Source: G965230065 sp965230065
GTDB lineage: Bacteria > Bacteroidota > Bacteroidia > Cytophagales > Cyclobacteriaceae
Reading direction: 5' to 3'
NCBI GenBank assembly: GCA_965230065.1
Contig: OZ245942.1
Location: 2,852,001 to 2,916,000 of the forward strand
Length of the DNA stretch: 64,000 nt
Position numbers and translations under genes: made by a program. The notes beneath the pieces were generated by a model, which searched no databases, had not been told where the DNA came from, and saw only the letters and a program-made list of their open reading frames with translations. Shown here one piece after another: positions 52,358 through 61,002 of this stretch (position 1 is the stretch's first letter; every line of letters starts with the position of its first letter).

Positions 52358-53566
52358 ATGAGAAGTGTTTGTATCACTATATTTTTCATATCAACCGCGA
52401 TGGCTGCTGCCTTAGGGCAAACTACGGCAACTTCACAGACTGAGCTTTTTTACCAATATGATGGTTCCCGTCCGCTTTTGCTGGATATGACCATGCAGGT
52501 AGAAACTACCCAGGCTGTGAATGATATGTACAACTTTAAGTTTGCCAAAGCTGAGCAGCAATTCCGGTGGATCAAACAAAAATATGCGTGGCATCCCTTG
52601 CCCTATTTTTTGCTGGGCCTGAGCCAGTGGTGGAAAATTGTGCCCAATATAGATAATGCCGAATACGACGAAAAATTTATCCATTATATGGACACGGCCG
52701 TAATGATGGCTGAAAGCATGTACGAAAGAAATGAAGAAGACCCTGAAGCTGCTTTTTTTCTGGCAGCCGGGTATGCTTTCAAAGCAAGGTTGCATTCTGA
52801 AAGGAGAGACTGGAGCAAAGCTACTGTTACCGGGAAAAACGCCTTGAAATACCTGGAGATATGTAAGAATAAAGAAGATTTCAGCCCTGAACTGCTTTTT
52901 GGTGATGCCCTGTATAATTATTATGCCGAATGGGTACCTGAAAATTATCCGATCCTGAAACCTGTCCTGATGTTTTTTCCGGAGGGCGATAAGGAGGAAG
53001 GCATGGAGCAACTCCGCACCGTGGCCAATAATGCGTTTTATACCCGCACCGAAGCCCAGTATTTTCTGATGCGGATTTTGTATGAAGAAAATGAAGACCG
53101 TACGGAAGCCCTGCACATTTCAGAATACCTGGCTTCTACTTTTCCTGACAATGCTTATTTCCACCGCTACTATGCCCGTATGCTGTATGGGCGGGGCAGG
53201 TACAACCAGGCCGAAAAGGTATCGCTGAGTATCTTAGAAAAAATTGACAAGAAAATGCCCGGGTACGAAGCTACCAGCGGCAGGTATGCGGCCTTCTTCC
53301 TGGCGCAAATCAACGAGGCCCGTGGTGACAGGGACAGTGCCCGGTATTATTATGAGAAAGCTGTGCATTTTGGTATCAAAATCAACGCTACCGAATCAGG
53401 GTACTTTTTATATTCTTTGCTGAACCTGGCTGAAATTTTGGAAAGTGAAGGTGATTATGAGCTGGCCGAAACCTATTACAAAATGGTGAAAGATTATGCC
53501 GACCGTAAAGATGATGTGCATAAACGTGCCCGGGAGCGATTGAAAGGTTTACGAAAAAAGACATAA
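52358..53566 (+). CDS. Exported tetratricopeptide-repeat protein
   Basis: 402-aa protein from the ATG at 52358 (signal MRSVCITIFFISTAMAAALGQ; upstream ATG at 52340 is possible). The mature part is all helical, with TPR-like pairs such as DMYNFKFAKAEQQFRWIKQKYAWHPLPYFLLGLSQW, EAQYFLMRILYEENEDRTEALHISEYLASTFPDNAYFHRYYARMLYGRGRYNQAEK and LAEILESEGDYELAETYYKMVKDYA. It is likely a periplasmic scaffold for protein interactions. The preceding 200-base gap is AT-rich and holds nothing else. No partner is identified. Confidence 0.85.
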   Translation: MRSVCITIFFISTAMAAALGQTTATSQTELFYQYDGSRPLLLDMTMQVETTQAVNDMYNFKFAKAEQQFRWIKQKYAWHPLPYFLLGLSQWWKIVPNIDNAEYDEKFIHYMDTAVMMAESMYERNEEDPEAAFFLAAGYAFKARLHSERRDWSKATVTGKNALKYLEICKNKEDFSPELLFGDALYNYYAEWVPENYPILKPVLMFFPEGDKEEGMEQLRTVANNAFYTRTEAQYFLMRILYEENEDRTEALHISEYLASTFPDNAYFHRYYARMLYGRGRYNQAEKVSLSILEKIDKKMPGYEATSGRYAAFFLAQINEARGDRDSARYYYEKAVHFGIKINATESGYFLYSLLNLAEILESEGDYELAETYYKMVKDYADRKDDVHKRARERLKGLRKKT

Positions 53567-53578
53567 AAACCCTTCAAT

Positions 53579-53926
53579 TTACCAAAATGCATCTTCAAAG
53601 TGCCGGATAGCCACATGGGGTTGTAAAATAACGGATACAATATCAAACCGAATGGCCTTTTCCCAATTGGCTTCATAAATATAATGATCGGCTGCCTCAA
53701 TAATCAGGGCGGCTTTTTTTTCGTCTACGGCTTCCTCGGGGAAACCATAGCTCACACTGCTGCGGGCTTTTACTTCTACAAACACCAGGGTGTTGGCCTG
53801 GCGCATAATCAGGTCAATTTCGGCCCTTTTGTAGCGGTAGTTTTTTTCCAATAAGGTGTATCCTTTCTTCGTGAGAAACTCCAGTGCCAGGGCTTCCCCG
53901 TAATCACCGCTTTCCTTTTTGTCCAT
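53579..53926 (-). CDS. YraN-family (UPF0102) nuclease-like protein
   Basis: 115-aa protein of the YraN family. The core is a PD-(D/E)XK-like fold: GEALALEFLTKKGYTLLEKNYR, then A-E-I-D38-L-I-M, then V-F-V-E51-V-K53-A-R. These are the D and ExK residues of the nuclease motif. The C-terminal IRFDIVSVIL strand is conserved. It is convergent with the TPR gene, and divergent from lipB across a short palindromic promoter region. Confidence 0.93.
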   Translation of the reverse strand: MDKKESGDYGEALALEFLTKKGYTLLEKNYRYKRAEIDLIMRQANTLVFVEVKARSSVSYGFPEEAVDEKKAALIIEAADHYIYEANWEKAIRFDIVSVILQPHVAIRHFEDAFW

Positions 53927-53936
53927 AATTATCGCT

Positions 53937-53952
53937 TATCTTTGTAAAGATA
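53937..53952. promoter_or_regulatory. Palindromic promoter region between yraN and lipB
   Basis: tatctttgtaaagata is palindromic apart from the central two bases. Read on the plus strand, tatctttg (53937-53944) matches TAnnTTTG 45 bases before the lipB ATG; read on the minus strand, tatcttta serves yraN. A -33 box at normal spacing was not clear. Confidence 0.4.
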
Positions 53953-53988
53953 CGTATTTAGTAAAAAGTGAGGGAAAGAAAGGATTGA

Positions 53989-54735
53989 ATGACTATGAAC
54001 CACCTGCTCAATAAAAAAGTAGTTTTCAGGCATTTGGGGCTGGCAGATTACCAAAAAGCCTGGGACTATCAGGAAAAAGTTTTTGCAGAAGTAATTGCCC
54101 AAAAAGTGGCCAACCGGAATGTGGACGCAGCACAGCAAAAACCCACGCCCAATTATTTACTGTTTTGCCAGCATCCCCATGTGTTTACCCTGGGCAAAAG
54201 CGGCCTGCCCGAAAACCTGCTGCTGGATGAAAACGGATTGAAAGAGAAAAAAGCTACTTACTACCGCATCAACCGGGGGGGCGATATTACCTACCACGGC
54301 CCCGGTCAAATTGTAGGTTACCCCATTCTGGACCTGGACAATTTTTTTACTGACATTCATAAATACCTCCGCTACCTGGAAGAAGCTGTGATCCTCACCC
54401 TGGCCGATTATGGCGTGGAAGCCGGTAGGATAGATGGTTTAACCGGTGTTTGGATTGACCACATACACCAGAAGAATCCCCGGAAAATATGCGCCATTGG
54501 CGTAAAATCAAGCCGGTGGGTTACTATGCACGGCTTTGCTTTCAATGTAAATACCGACCTTTCGTACTTTGACTACATTGTGCCTTGTGGCATTGCGGAT
54601 AAAGCCGTAACCTCCTTGGCGCAGGAACTAGGCAAAACTTTACCAATTGCTGAAGTAGAAGCCAGGTTGAAAACGCATATTGCCAGTTTGTTTGGGATGG
54701 AGTTGGTGGGGGAAGAAGTAAAAATGGCCCAATAA
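53989..54735 (+). CDS. lipB: Lipoyl(octanoyl) transferase
   Basis: 248-aa enzyme that moves octanoate from ACP to lipoyl domains of 2-oxoacid dehydrogenases. Signature R-G-G-D-I-T-Y-H-G-P-G-Q (97-108), catalytic K173 in AIGVKSSRWVTMHGFAFNV and C200 in IVPCGIADKAVTSL. The Asn in FNVNTDL is also conserved. The length is normal. A second ATG at 53995 is a possible start. It is divergent from yraN. Confidence 0.96.
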   Translation: MTMNHLLNKKVVFRHLGLADYQKAWDYQEKVFAEVIAQKVANRNVDAAQQKPTPNYLLFCQHPHVFTLGKSGLPENLLLDENGLKEKKATYYRINRGGDITYHGPGQIVGYPILDLDNFFTDIHKYLRYLEEAVILTLADYGVEAGRIDGLTGVWIDHIHQKNPRKICAIGVKSSRWVTMHGFAFNVNTDLSYFDYIVPCGIADKAVTSLAQELGKTLPIAEVEARLKTHIASLFGMELVGEEVKMAQ

Positions 54736-54928
54736 AGTTGTGTAGAAAATTACTGATGATGATTACTCTTGACTGGTGCTGGACTCTGTTCAGTACTTAA
54801 CTAATGATAAATAGGACTCAGTTCGTCGCTCGCAAAAATGAATTCTTTTCACATAAAACGGACGGAGTCCTGCATTCCATTGGTTAAGCAGCAAAAAAGC
54901 CCTGTGAGGGCAGAGGCTTCAATAAAAT

Positions 54929-55372
54929 TTACAGAGAGGCTGTTATCTTTAATGCATAGATATACACTTCTTCTGATTCCAATTCTAAACTGTAACGGCT
55001 ATTCTTCCCATTCTTCGAAGAACTTTCAAGTTTTAGGTGTAATAGATACTTTCCTTCAAATCGAGGGTCGGTGCTATCATAAATTCTTAACCACTCCTTT
55101 TCGCCCTTTCGGTAATGTTCAAAGTGGGCATATTCTATTTTATCAGAACTTACAGGCAAAAATATTATATTTTTTGAGTCATCTATTTCCATAGATGTGG
55201 AGAGGGTAACTTTAGAGTTTCTATTTATTCCAGAAATATCTTCATCTTTATAAAAAACATCTAAAACTGCCCAACTACCATACAATTCATCACTACCGTG
55301 GTCATCTCAAGAAAAGAGCAATAGGCATGTTGTAATGATCAAACAGTTAGTTATTTTTTTCTGAACTCTCAT
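54929..55372 (-). pseudogene. Lipoprotein gene interrupted by TGA at the lipobox cysteine
   Basis: The frame begins with ATG at 55372 and reads a lipoprotein signal (MRVQKKITN, then CLIITTCLLLFS), then TGA at 55309-55307, exactly where the lipobox Cys (TGT or TGC) would be. The same frame continues DDHGSDELYGSWAVLDVFYKDEDISG, through to a stop at 54929, without further damage. The mature part (about 120 aa, with EEVYIYALKITASL at the end) has a beta-rich, lipocalin-like look. The simplest reading is a lipoprotein gene lost to one nonsense substitution. The intact downstream frame suggests a recent event. A TTG at 55285 could give a short leaderless product. Confidence 0.65.
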
Positions 55373-55384
55373 CTCTTCGGCATT

Positions 55385-55507
55385 TCAAACATCATCAATA
55401 ATTTTGTTACCAATTTTCTGAAGGTTTTTAGGCTCATTACCATTTCCACCAAACAGAACAATATTGGTTATAGTGCTTAAATCATCAACATTTTGATTTT
55501 CCTCTGG
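55385..55507 (-). pseudogene. C-terminal fragment of a decayed gene
   Basis: Forty codons read PEENQNVDDLSTITNIVLFGGNGNEPKNLQKIGNKIIDDV before a stop, with a stop immediately upstream and no start. The composition looks like real protein, but I do not recognise the family. It is adjacent to the broken lipoprotein gene on the same strand. Confidence 0.35.
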
Positions 55508-55548
55508 TTAAAGATACTTATCTATACTTGTTTGTATATCTCCCCCAC

Positions 55549-55576
55549 AGGCACAGGATGTCCCTGTCCTGTGCCT
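55549..55576. repeat. GC hairpin repeat (GCACAGGA family)
   Basis: Perfect 10-bp stem aggcacagga (55549-55558) and tcctgtgcct (55567-55576) with an 8-base loop. It is related to the two copies in the spacer at 14565-14726. It sits just past the 3' end of the glycosidase-like gene, and could end its transcript. Confidence 0.6.
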
Positions 55577-55593
55577 CATTTATGAATATTGCC

Positions 55594-57699
55594 TCACTGT
55601 CCCCTCTTCGCCACCTCAACATCCGCCTCCACCTCATCCAAATAATTTGCCCAGTGAAAGTAGTCCTCTTCCGCATCGTTCAAATGAGTGAGGGGCATGG
55701 GTTCATAAACTGCTTCTGTAACCTCCACCAGTGTTTTCCAATGGTCAGCGGCTTTTTCTAAATGAGCAATGGCATTTTCCTGATCTGCGGTTTCTTTCGT
55801 TTGGCGGAAACGGTGCAATGCGGTGGCCCCTCGCAGTTTTTCAGCAAAATATTGTCCCAAATGTGCCCAGGCTTTTACGTCTGATACCTCATACAATAAA
55901 CTGTTATTGTCGGCAACGTTGATATTTTCTACCAAGGACAAAGCTTTATTTGCTTCATCTTCCAAACGATCGGCCAATGCCAGGGGGGAAACTTTTCCTT
56001 CGGGAAGTGCCAGGCCTTTTTGCTGCATTTCCACAAAATCTGGTATGGACAAATAAGCCGGGTCAAGCGGGTTGCGGTCTATCAGTTGGTCTACTGAAAT
56101 AAGGGTAACGCCTTCTGAGGTGAGGGCCAGAAAACCTTCGCTATACAGCGTAAAATCCCAGGTGCCGTTGTAAAAAGATGCGATTTGCAACTGCACTTTA
56201 CTGGCTTCCTGGTAAGCCTCAAAAAGCGGTTGGGCGGCTTCTCCATATTTGTGGGCAAAAGCCTGGGAAAACACAGCATCGGGCGTTTCCGGGTTGTAGA
56301 GCAGCCTGCCCCAGAGTTTGTAAAAAAGCCACTGCCGTTCAAAGGCGTATTGCCAATCCACAGGTTTTTTCACCGTAAAATAATCTTTGGCCGGAATGTA
56401 GCATTCCGAACCCACATAATAGCCCGCCACATAATCGTGGGCATTCCGGGCAATATGTTCCCGGATAAACCCGGCTTGTCCCCACCGCAACGTAAAAAAG
56501 TCTTCGTTGCGGATCATCCAGCAGAGTTGGTAGCTCGTGGGCTTGGGGTTCCAATACGCATCAGTAAGCGGTCCACCATGCACTTTTACCAAGTGAGGCG
56601 TGGAGTGCCCGTGCGACCAGTTGAATTTCAACTCGGTATAAATAGGTTTCTGCACACCTGTGAGGGTATCCATCGCCGCCCGCGTAAGTTGCTCCACCGA
56701 TTGGTCGGTAGACCCGCCACTGCCCGTATTGGCCGACAATGGCATACGGTGGATGAACTTGATTTCCCGGTCGGCCTCCTGCATGCCAGCCACAAACGTA
56801 TCCAAAATCCACTGCTCCCTTTCTGCCGGACTCATACCGCCCATGCCTTCGCCCAGGGTAACGCCCATGCCGGTGAGGTTGGGGTATTCGTTGATGACCT
56901 GCGTTACACTTTCCCGCGTATATCTTTTCACCAGCTCAGAAGTATCGCCATCGGTAAAGTGCGCGTCCCCAATGCTGTACGTGGCCGCATTGTGTGCCTC
57001 AGCAAATTCGGGGGAAACGAAAATATTCCAGTTGAGCAGGTAGGTTTCTATGCTGCGTTCTTTGGCCATGCGAAATAAAGTATGCCAGAACTCCTGCCAT
57101 TCGGCCAGTTCTTCATCTGAAAAACCACTGGCTTCCGGAAAATTGGTGGGGCGAATCAGATAATTGAAAGGATGCAAATTCCAGAGCGTAAGCGTATTGA
57201 AGCGGTTTTCGGCCATCATGTCCAGATAGCTTTCCCAAAAAACCGTATCCCGGCAGGTTTCCGTATGTAGTTGCAAAGCCTCAGAGCGGCGGTACGAATC
57301 CCAGGGCAGGTTGAACTTGATGGCGCGGAAAGCAAGATGGGGTTTTTCCGATTTTTCTACCACTTTTTCAATACTTCCCGTGTTCCTGATTTGTTCGGCT
57401 ACTTCCAGCCCACCGTAAAGCAACCCGGCGGCATCCCCACCGGTTATGGTAATTGCATTTCCCTCTTTGCTGATGTTAAAAGCTTCAGCGCCTAAAGCAG
57501 CATCGGTAACAAAAAGGATTTCATGGGCAGCATCTTCGCTTGTTTGTGCAAGTCCGGTAGCTTGCAGGGCTTCGGATAGTTTTTGGGCGGCATGCTGTGC
57601 CTGGGGCAGGTTGGCATCATACTGAAGTGAAAAAGTATTTTCCTTTGTACAAGCTGAAAAAAGAAAGAGGGCAGCAAATAGAATGAGTGTATTTTTCAT
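55594..57699 (-). CDS. Large glycosidase-like lipoprotein (alpha-glucuronidase-type N-domain)
   Basis: 701-aa lipoprotein (lipobox FSAC, C17). Residues about 25-110 look like the N-terminal alpha/beta domain that precedes GH20, GH67 or GH115 barrels (NISKEGNAITITGGDAAGLLYGGLEVAEQI). A barrel-like part follows (LDMMAENRFNTLTLWNLHPFNYLI, YPNLTGMGVTLGEGMGG, then LKFNWSHGHSTPHLVKVHGG and YVAGYYVGSECYIPAKDY). Acidic residues in GVTLGEGM and GSECY are candidate catalytic residues. The C-terminal ~230 residues are helical. I cannot name the family; alpha-galacturonidase or alpha-glucuronidase activity would fit the shape. It faces away from galM. Confidence 0.75.
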   Translation of the reverse strand: MKNTLILFAALFLFSACTKENTFSLQYDANLPQAQHAAQKLSEALQATGLAQTSEDAAHEILFVTDAALGAEAFNISKEGNAITITGGDAAGLLYGGLEVAEQIRNTGSIEKVVEKSEKPHLAFRAIKFNLPWDSYRRSEALQLHTETCRDTVFWESYLDMMAENRFNTLTLWNLHPFNYLIRPTNFPEASGFSDEELAEWQEFWHTLFRMAKERSIETYLLNWNIFVSPEFAEAHNAATYSIGDAHFTDGDTSELVKRYTRESVTQVINEYPNLTGMGVTLGEGMGGMSPAEREQWILDTFVAGMQEADREIKFIHRMPLSANTGSGGSTDQSVEQLTRAAMDTLTGVQKPIYTELKFNWSHGHSTPHLVKVHGGPLTDAYWNPKPTSYQLCWMIRNEDFFTLRWGQAGFIREHIARNAHDYVAGYYVGSECYIPAKDYFTVKKPVDWQYAFERQWLFYKLWGRLLYNPETPDAVFSQAFAHKYGEAAQPLFEAYQEASKVQLQIASFYNGTWDFTLYSEGFLALTSEGVTLISVDQLIDRNPLDPAYLSIPDFVEMQQKGLALPEGKVSPLALADRLEDEANKALSLVENINVADNNSLLYEVSDVKAWAHLGQYFAEKLRGATALHRFRQTKETADQENAIAHLEKAADHWKTLVEVTEAVYEPMPLTHLNDAEEDYFHWANYLDEVEADVEVAKRGQ

Positions 57700-57727
57700 T
57701 AAAATTCAATATTTTTATAAATTCTTT

Positions 57728-57838
57728 TTAGGGTAATTTCACAATATTTCCGTTATAAAATTCATGTTTTACCGCGGCTTTCCTTTCAAAAGCCAGGTAC
57801 TCTTCTACCGTATATTTTTTGTCAAGAACCTCTGTCAT
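57728..57838 (-). pseudogene. Truncated Uma2-family endonuclease gene
   Basis: An intact start and 36 codons read MTEVLDKKYTVEEYLAFE, then KAAVKHEFYNGNIV, then a stop. The YTVEEYLAFE...KHEFYNGxI pattern is the N-terminus of Uma2 (DUF820) PD-(D/E)XK proteins, normally about 190 aa. The rest of the gene is missing. The nearby glycosidase-like gene starts 29 bases downstream on the same strand, so a deletion or rearrangement may have removed the tail. Confidence 0.6.
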
Positions 57839-57962
57839 CGCTAAAAATGTTTTTCCTAAAAATAGGAAATTTTAGGGGTACAAAAAAAGCCTGCTCTGCC
57901 TCTTGTTTTGAATTTAATCCCTAACTTGGAAAAAAAATAGTTTTTTGAATATTTTTACCACC

Positions 57963-59123
57963 ATGAAAAACACAATCATCCTCACTGTCGGGCTGCTGAT
58001 TGCCGGGGCCTGCGGTACTGCTACCCAACAAACACAAGAAAACCAGGAACCTGAAACTGCTGCTATGCAAATTACCCAAACAGATTACGGAACTACCGAA
58101 GACGGCACGCCCGTTGCCCTTTTTACATTGGTAAATAATAACGGTGTTGAAATGAAAGTCACTAACTACGGTGGCATCATTACCGAACTAAAAGTGCCAG
58201 ACAAAAATGGAAAGATGGGCGATGTGGTATTGGGGTTTGATAACTTCAATGACTATTATACATCTAATCCTTTCTTTGGCGCATTGGTAGGCCGGTATGG
58301 CAACCGCATTGCTCAGGGGAAGTTTACTTTAGACGGAGAGGAATATGCCCTTGTACAAAACAACGGCCCCAATCACCTGCACGGAGGCACCAAAGGTTTT
58401 GACAAAGTGGTGTGGAAAGCCGAGCCAAGCGAAACGGAGGAAGGCCCACAACTGAAACTTTCTTACCTGAGCGAGCACATGGAAGAAGGCTATCCGGGCA
58501 ATCTGGATGTAGAAGTAACCTACACCCTCACCAACGATGATGCAGTGCGTATTGATTACAAAGCCACCACCGACCAGAAAACCATCGTCAACCTCACCAA
58601 TCATTCTTATTTCAATTTAAGCAATGAGCCTGGTACTCAGATTGTAAATCATGAAATGATGCTCAATGCCGACCAGTTTGTGCCTGTGGATGAAACCTTG
58701 ATTCCTACCGGAGAGCTACAAGACGTGGAAGGTACGCCCATGGATTTTACAGAACCTACGGCCATAGGGGCACGCATTGACGCAGACCATGAGCAGACTC
58801 AGTTTGGTAAGGGATATGACCACACCTGGGTTATCAATGGAACGCCGGGGGAATTGAGACTGGGTGCCACCGTATACGAACCCAGTAGCGGGCGTTTTAT
58901 GGAAATGCTTACTACCGAACCTGGTGTGCAGTTTTATACCGGAAACTTTCTGAGTGGTAATCACACCGGAAAAGGAGAAGCTGTGTACGGCCATCGCACC
59001 GGCTTTTGCCTGGAGACCCAGCATTTTCCCGATTCGCCCAACCAGCCCGACTTTCCCTCGGTAGAGCTGAACCCTGGAGAAACGTATGAGACGACGACGG
59101 TGTATAGGTTTTCTGTGAAGTAG
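57963..59123 (+). CDS. galM: Aldose 1-epimerase (mutarotase) lipoprotein
   Basis: 386-aa GalM-like mutarotase interconverting alpha and beta anomers of free sugars. The ATG at 57963 gives a lipoprotein signal (AGAC, C16); a TTG at 57945 is unlikely. The active site shows H in GPNHLHGGTKGFDK, the NLTNHSYFNL block, and the late catalytic Glu in FCLETQHFPDSPNQPDFPS. The beta-sandwich start is VTNYGGIITELKVPDKNGK. It is exported, so it acts on sugars in the periplasm, consistent with the surrounding degradation genes. Confidence 0.95.
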   Translation: MKNTIILTVGLLIAGACGTATQQTQENQEPETAAMQITQTDYGTTEDGTPVALFTLVNNNGVEMKVTNYGGIITELKVPDKNGKMGDVVLGFDNFNDYYTSNPFFGALVGRYGNRIAQGKFTLDGEEYALVQNNGPNHLHGGTKGFDKVVWKAEPSETEEGPQLKLSYLSEHMEEGYPGNLDVEVTYTLTNDDAVRIDYKATTDQKTIVNLTNHSYFNLSNEPGTQIVNHEMMLNADQFVPVDETLIPTGELQDVEGTPMDFTEPTAIGARIDADHEQTQFGKGYDHTWVINGTPGELRLGATVYEPSSGRFMEMLTTEPGVQFYTGNFLSGNHTGKGEAVYGHRTGFCLETQHFPDSPNQPDFPSVELNPGETYETTTVYRFSVK

Positions 59124-59249
59124 AAATTTATCGTCCTCTTTTTAAACAAGCTAAGTATTTGGATACTCGTAAAAGCATGATTTTTAGAATGTTTTTTGTA
59201 ACTTTAGTATATTAGAATAAGTAATAGAGAGAAATAACGGGATACAGAA

Positions 59250-59456
59250 ATGGAAAATTTACAAACCCCACTTACTAATGTACAATTAGAACTCCTTAGA
59301 CTTTATTCAACAGGTTTATCAGAAGAAGATTTACAGGAGCTAAAAGATACTTTGGCTAATTTCTATGCAAAGAAGTCCATTCAATTAGCTGACCAAATAT
59401 GGGAAGAGAAAGGGTTAACTAACGAAGATATGGATAACTGGCTTAATGAAGACTAA
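59250..59456 (+). CDS. Small antitoxin-like protein upstream of a PIN gene
   Basis: 68-aa acidic, helical protein (TNVQLELLRLYSTGLSEEDLQELKDTLANFYAKKSIQLADQIWEEKGLTNEDMDNWLNED). The stop overlaps the start of the PIN-domain gene by 11 bases. This is the usual layout of an antitoxin before a VapC-like toxin. No DNA-binding motif is obvious. Confidence 0.7.
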   Translation: MENLQTPLTNVQLELLRLYSTGLSEEDLQELKDTLANFYAKKSIQLADQIWEEKGLTNEDMDNWLNED

Positions 59457-59640
59457 ATTAAAAGTAGTCCTGGATACTAACATTCTTCTGGTATCTATTT
59501 CTCAAAAATCAAAATACCATTGGTTATATCGGAGTCTGATTGAAAACAAGTTTGATATTTTTGTTACGAATGAGATTTTAGCTGAATATAAAAAAACAGT
59601 AATTCTCATTTTATGTACTTACAGATGGCAGTCTAGTTGA
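59446..59640 (+). pseudogene. Truncated PIN-domain toxin
   Basis: Begins as a PIN_3-type toxin: KVVLDTNILLVSIS with catalytic Asp 10, then FDIFVTNEILAEYKKTV with the second acidic residue. The frame then goes off into ILILCTYRWQSS and ends at 64 aa, about half the usual length, without the later acidic residues. The gene is probably inactive, so the overlapping upstream antitoxin-like gene may be an orphan. Confidence 0.7.
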
Positions 59641-59735
59641 TACTAAATTTTTTTCTTCATACAAACCTGTCCGAACTCCGGAATTCGGACGTTTGCTGCA
59701 TATATATTGGGTACTATTGCTAAAAAATCATAGCA

Positions 59736-61001
59736 ATGAAGATATATCACGGCGTTATCGCTTCCCTAATTTTTGTACTTCTCTGGAGGTGTGGCACAAA
59801 CAATGACAGCTACGACCCGGAACGGAATTACCAGGACAAAGAAAAAGAAATTCTTACCCAATTTATCATCGCCGAAGATAGTAGCGTGATTGAGTTGCCA
59901 GAAGGGCATTTTCTGTTTTCGCGCAGCCTCATTATGGATGGCAAAAATCACATCACCATCCGGGGCAAGGGTATTGACAAAACGGTGCTCAGCTTTAAAG
60001 GGCAGCAGGAAGGCGCCGAAGGTATCCGCATTACCAACAGTAATAATATCACCCTGGAAGATTTTACCGTAGAAGATGCCTCTGGCGATAACATCAAAGT
60101 GATGGACACCGATGGCATCACCTTTCGCCGGGTAAAAGTAGCCTGGACCGGAGCTATCAATGAAGAAAACGGGGCATATGGTTTTTACCCCGTCATCTGT
60201 AAAAATGTGCTGATTGAAGAATGTGAATCCATGGGTGCCTCGGATGCGGGCCTGTATGTGGGGCAATCGGAAGATGTGATTATCCGCAACAACAAAGTGT
60301 ACCAAAACGTGGCCGGGATTGAAAGCGAAAACAGCGACCGGGTAGAAATCTACGGGAACGAATGCTGGGACAACACCGGGGGCATTTTGGTGTTTAACCT
60401 GCCCGGCCTTACCCGTTACGGGAGAAATATCAAAGTGTATGACAATGTGGTGTATGAAAATAACCGGGAAAATTTTGCTGTGCCGGGTGCCATTGTGGGT
60501 ACCATCCCGGCAGGCAGTGGCATCATCGTTTTGGCTACCAAAAATGTAGATGTATTCAATAATGAAATAAAAGACCACAAAACGGTTGGTGTGTCGGTAA
60601 TCAGTTATGAACTGATGAGTGCGATGGAAGATAGTGAAGCGGACCAGCCCGACCCGGAAACGGGTGTGCGGGGTATTCAGGCCGACTTCCGCAGCGATAA
60701 AAAATATGACCCGTATTCCGGGCAAATTAGCATCTACAACAATCAGTTTGAAAACGAACACTGGCTCCCTTACCTCGGCTCTGACTTTGGAAAACTTTTT
60801 TTATTCAAATTGGGCTTTAATATTCCTGATGTTGCGTTAGATGGTATCAAGCCGGATGATTATTACCTGGCCGACGGTATTGTCAACCAGAAGTACAAAG
60901 TGTGTATTGATGAACCGCAACCCATCAGTTTTGTGGACCTGGACGCTGCCAATGATTTTGAAAACCTGAGTACGGATGTTACGAAGTTTAAATGCCAATA
61001 A
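59736..61001 (+). CDS. Parallel beta-helix lipoprotein (partner of SO2930-type cytochrome)
   Basis: 421-aa protein with a lipoprotein-like signal (Cys 19 in LLWRC, atypical lipobox). A right-handed beta-helix spans about 60-350, with short repeats such as GIRITNSNNITLEDFTVEDASGDNIKVMDTDGITFRRVKV, ECESMGASDAGLYVGQSEDVIIRNNKVYQNVAGIESENSDRVEIYGNECWDNTGGILVFN. These turns look like pectate-lyase or mannuronan-epimerase helices, but no catalytic signature is clear. One base separates it from a diheme cytochrome gene; that pairing is known (TIGR03805 with TIGR03806) in Shewanella SO2930-type loci. Its role is unknown. Confidence 0.88.
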   Translation: MKIYHGVIASLIFVLLWRCGTNNDSYDPERNYQDKEKEILTQFIIAEDSSVIELPEGHFLFSRSLIMDGKNHITIRGKGIDKTVLSFKGQQEGAEGIRITNSNNITLEDFTVEDASGDNIKVMDTDGITFRRVKVAWTGAINEENGAYGFYPVICKNVLIEECESMGASDAGLYVGQSEDVIIRNNKVYQNVAGIESENSDRVEIYGNECWDNTGGILVFNLPGLTRYGRNIKVYDNVVYENNRENFAVPGAIVGTIPAGSGIIVLATKNVDVFNNEIKDHKTVGVSVISYELMSAMEDSEADQPDPETGVRGIQADFRSDKKYDPYSGQISIYNNQFENEHWLPYLGSDFGKLFLFKLGFNIPDVALDGIKPDDYYLADGIVNQKYKVCIDEPQPISFVDLDAANDFENLSTDVTKFKCQ

Positions 61002-61002
61002 G

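Noticed and set aside
56185..57078. 297-codon open frame on the plus strand
   Set aside because: Antisense of the glycosidase-like lipoprotein gene.
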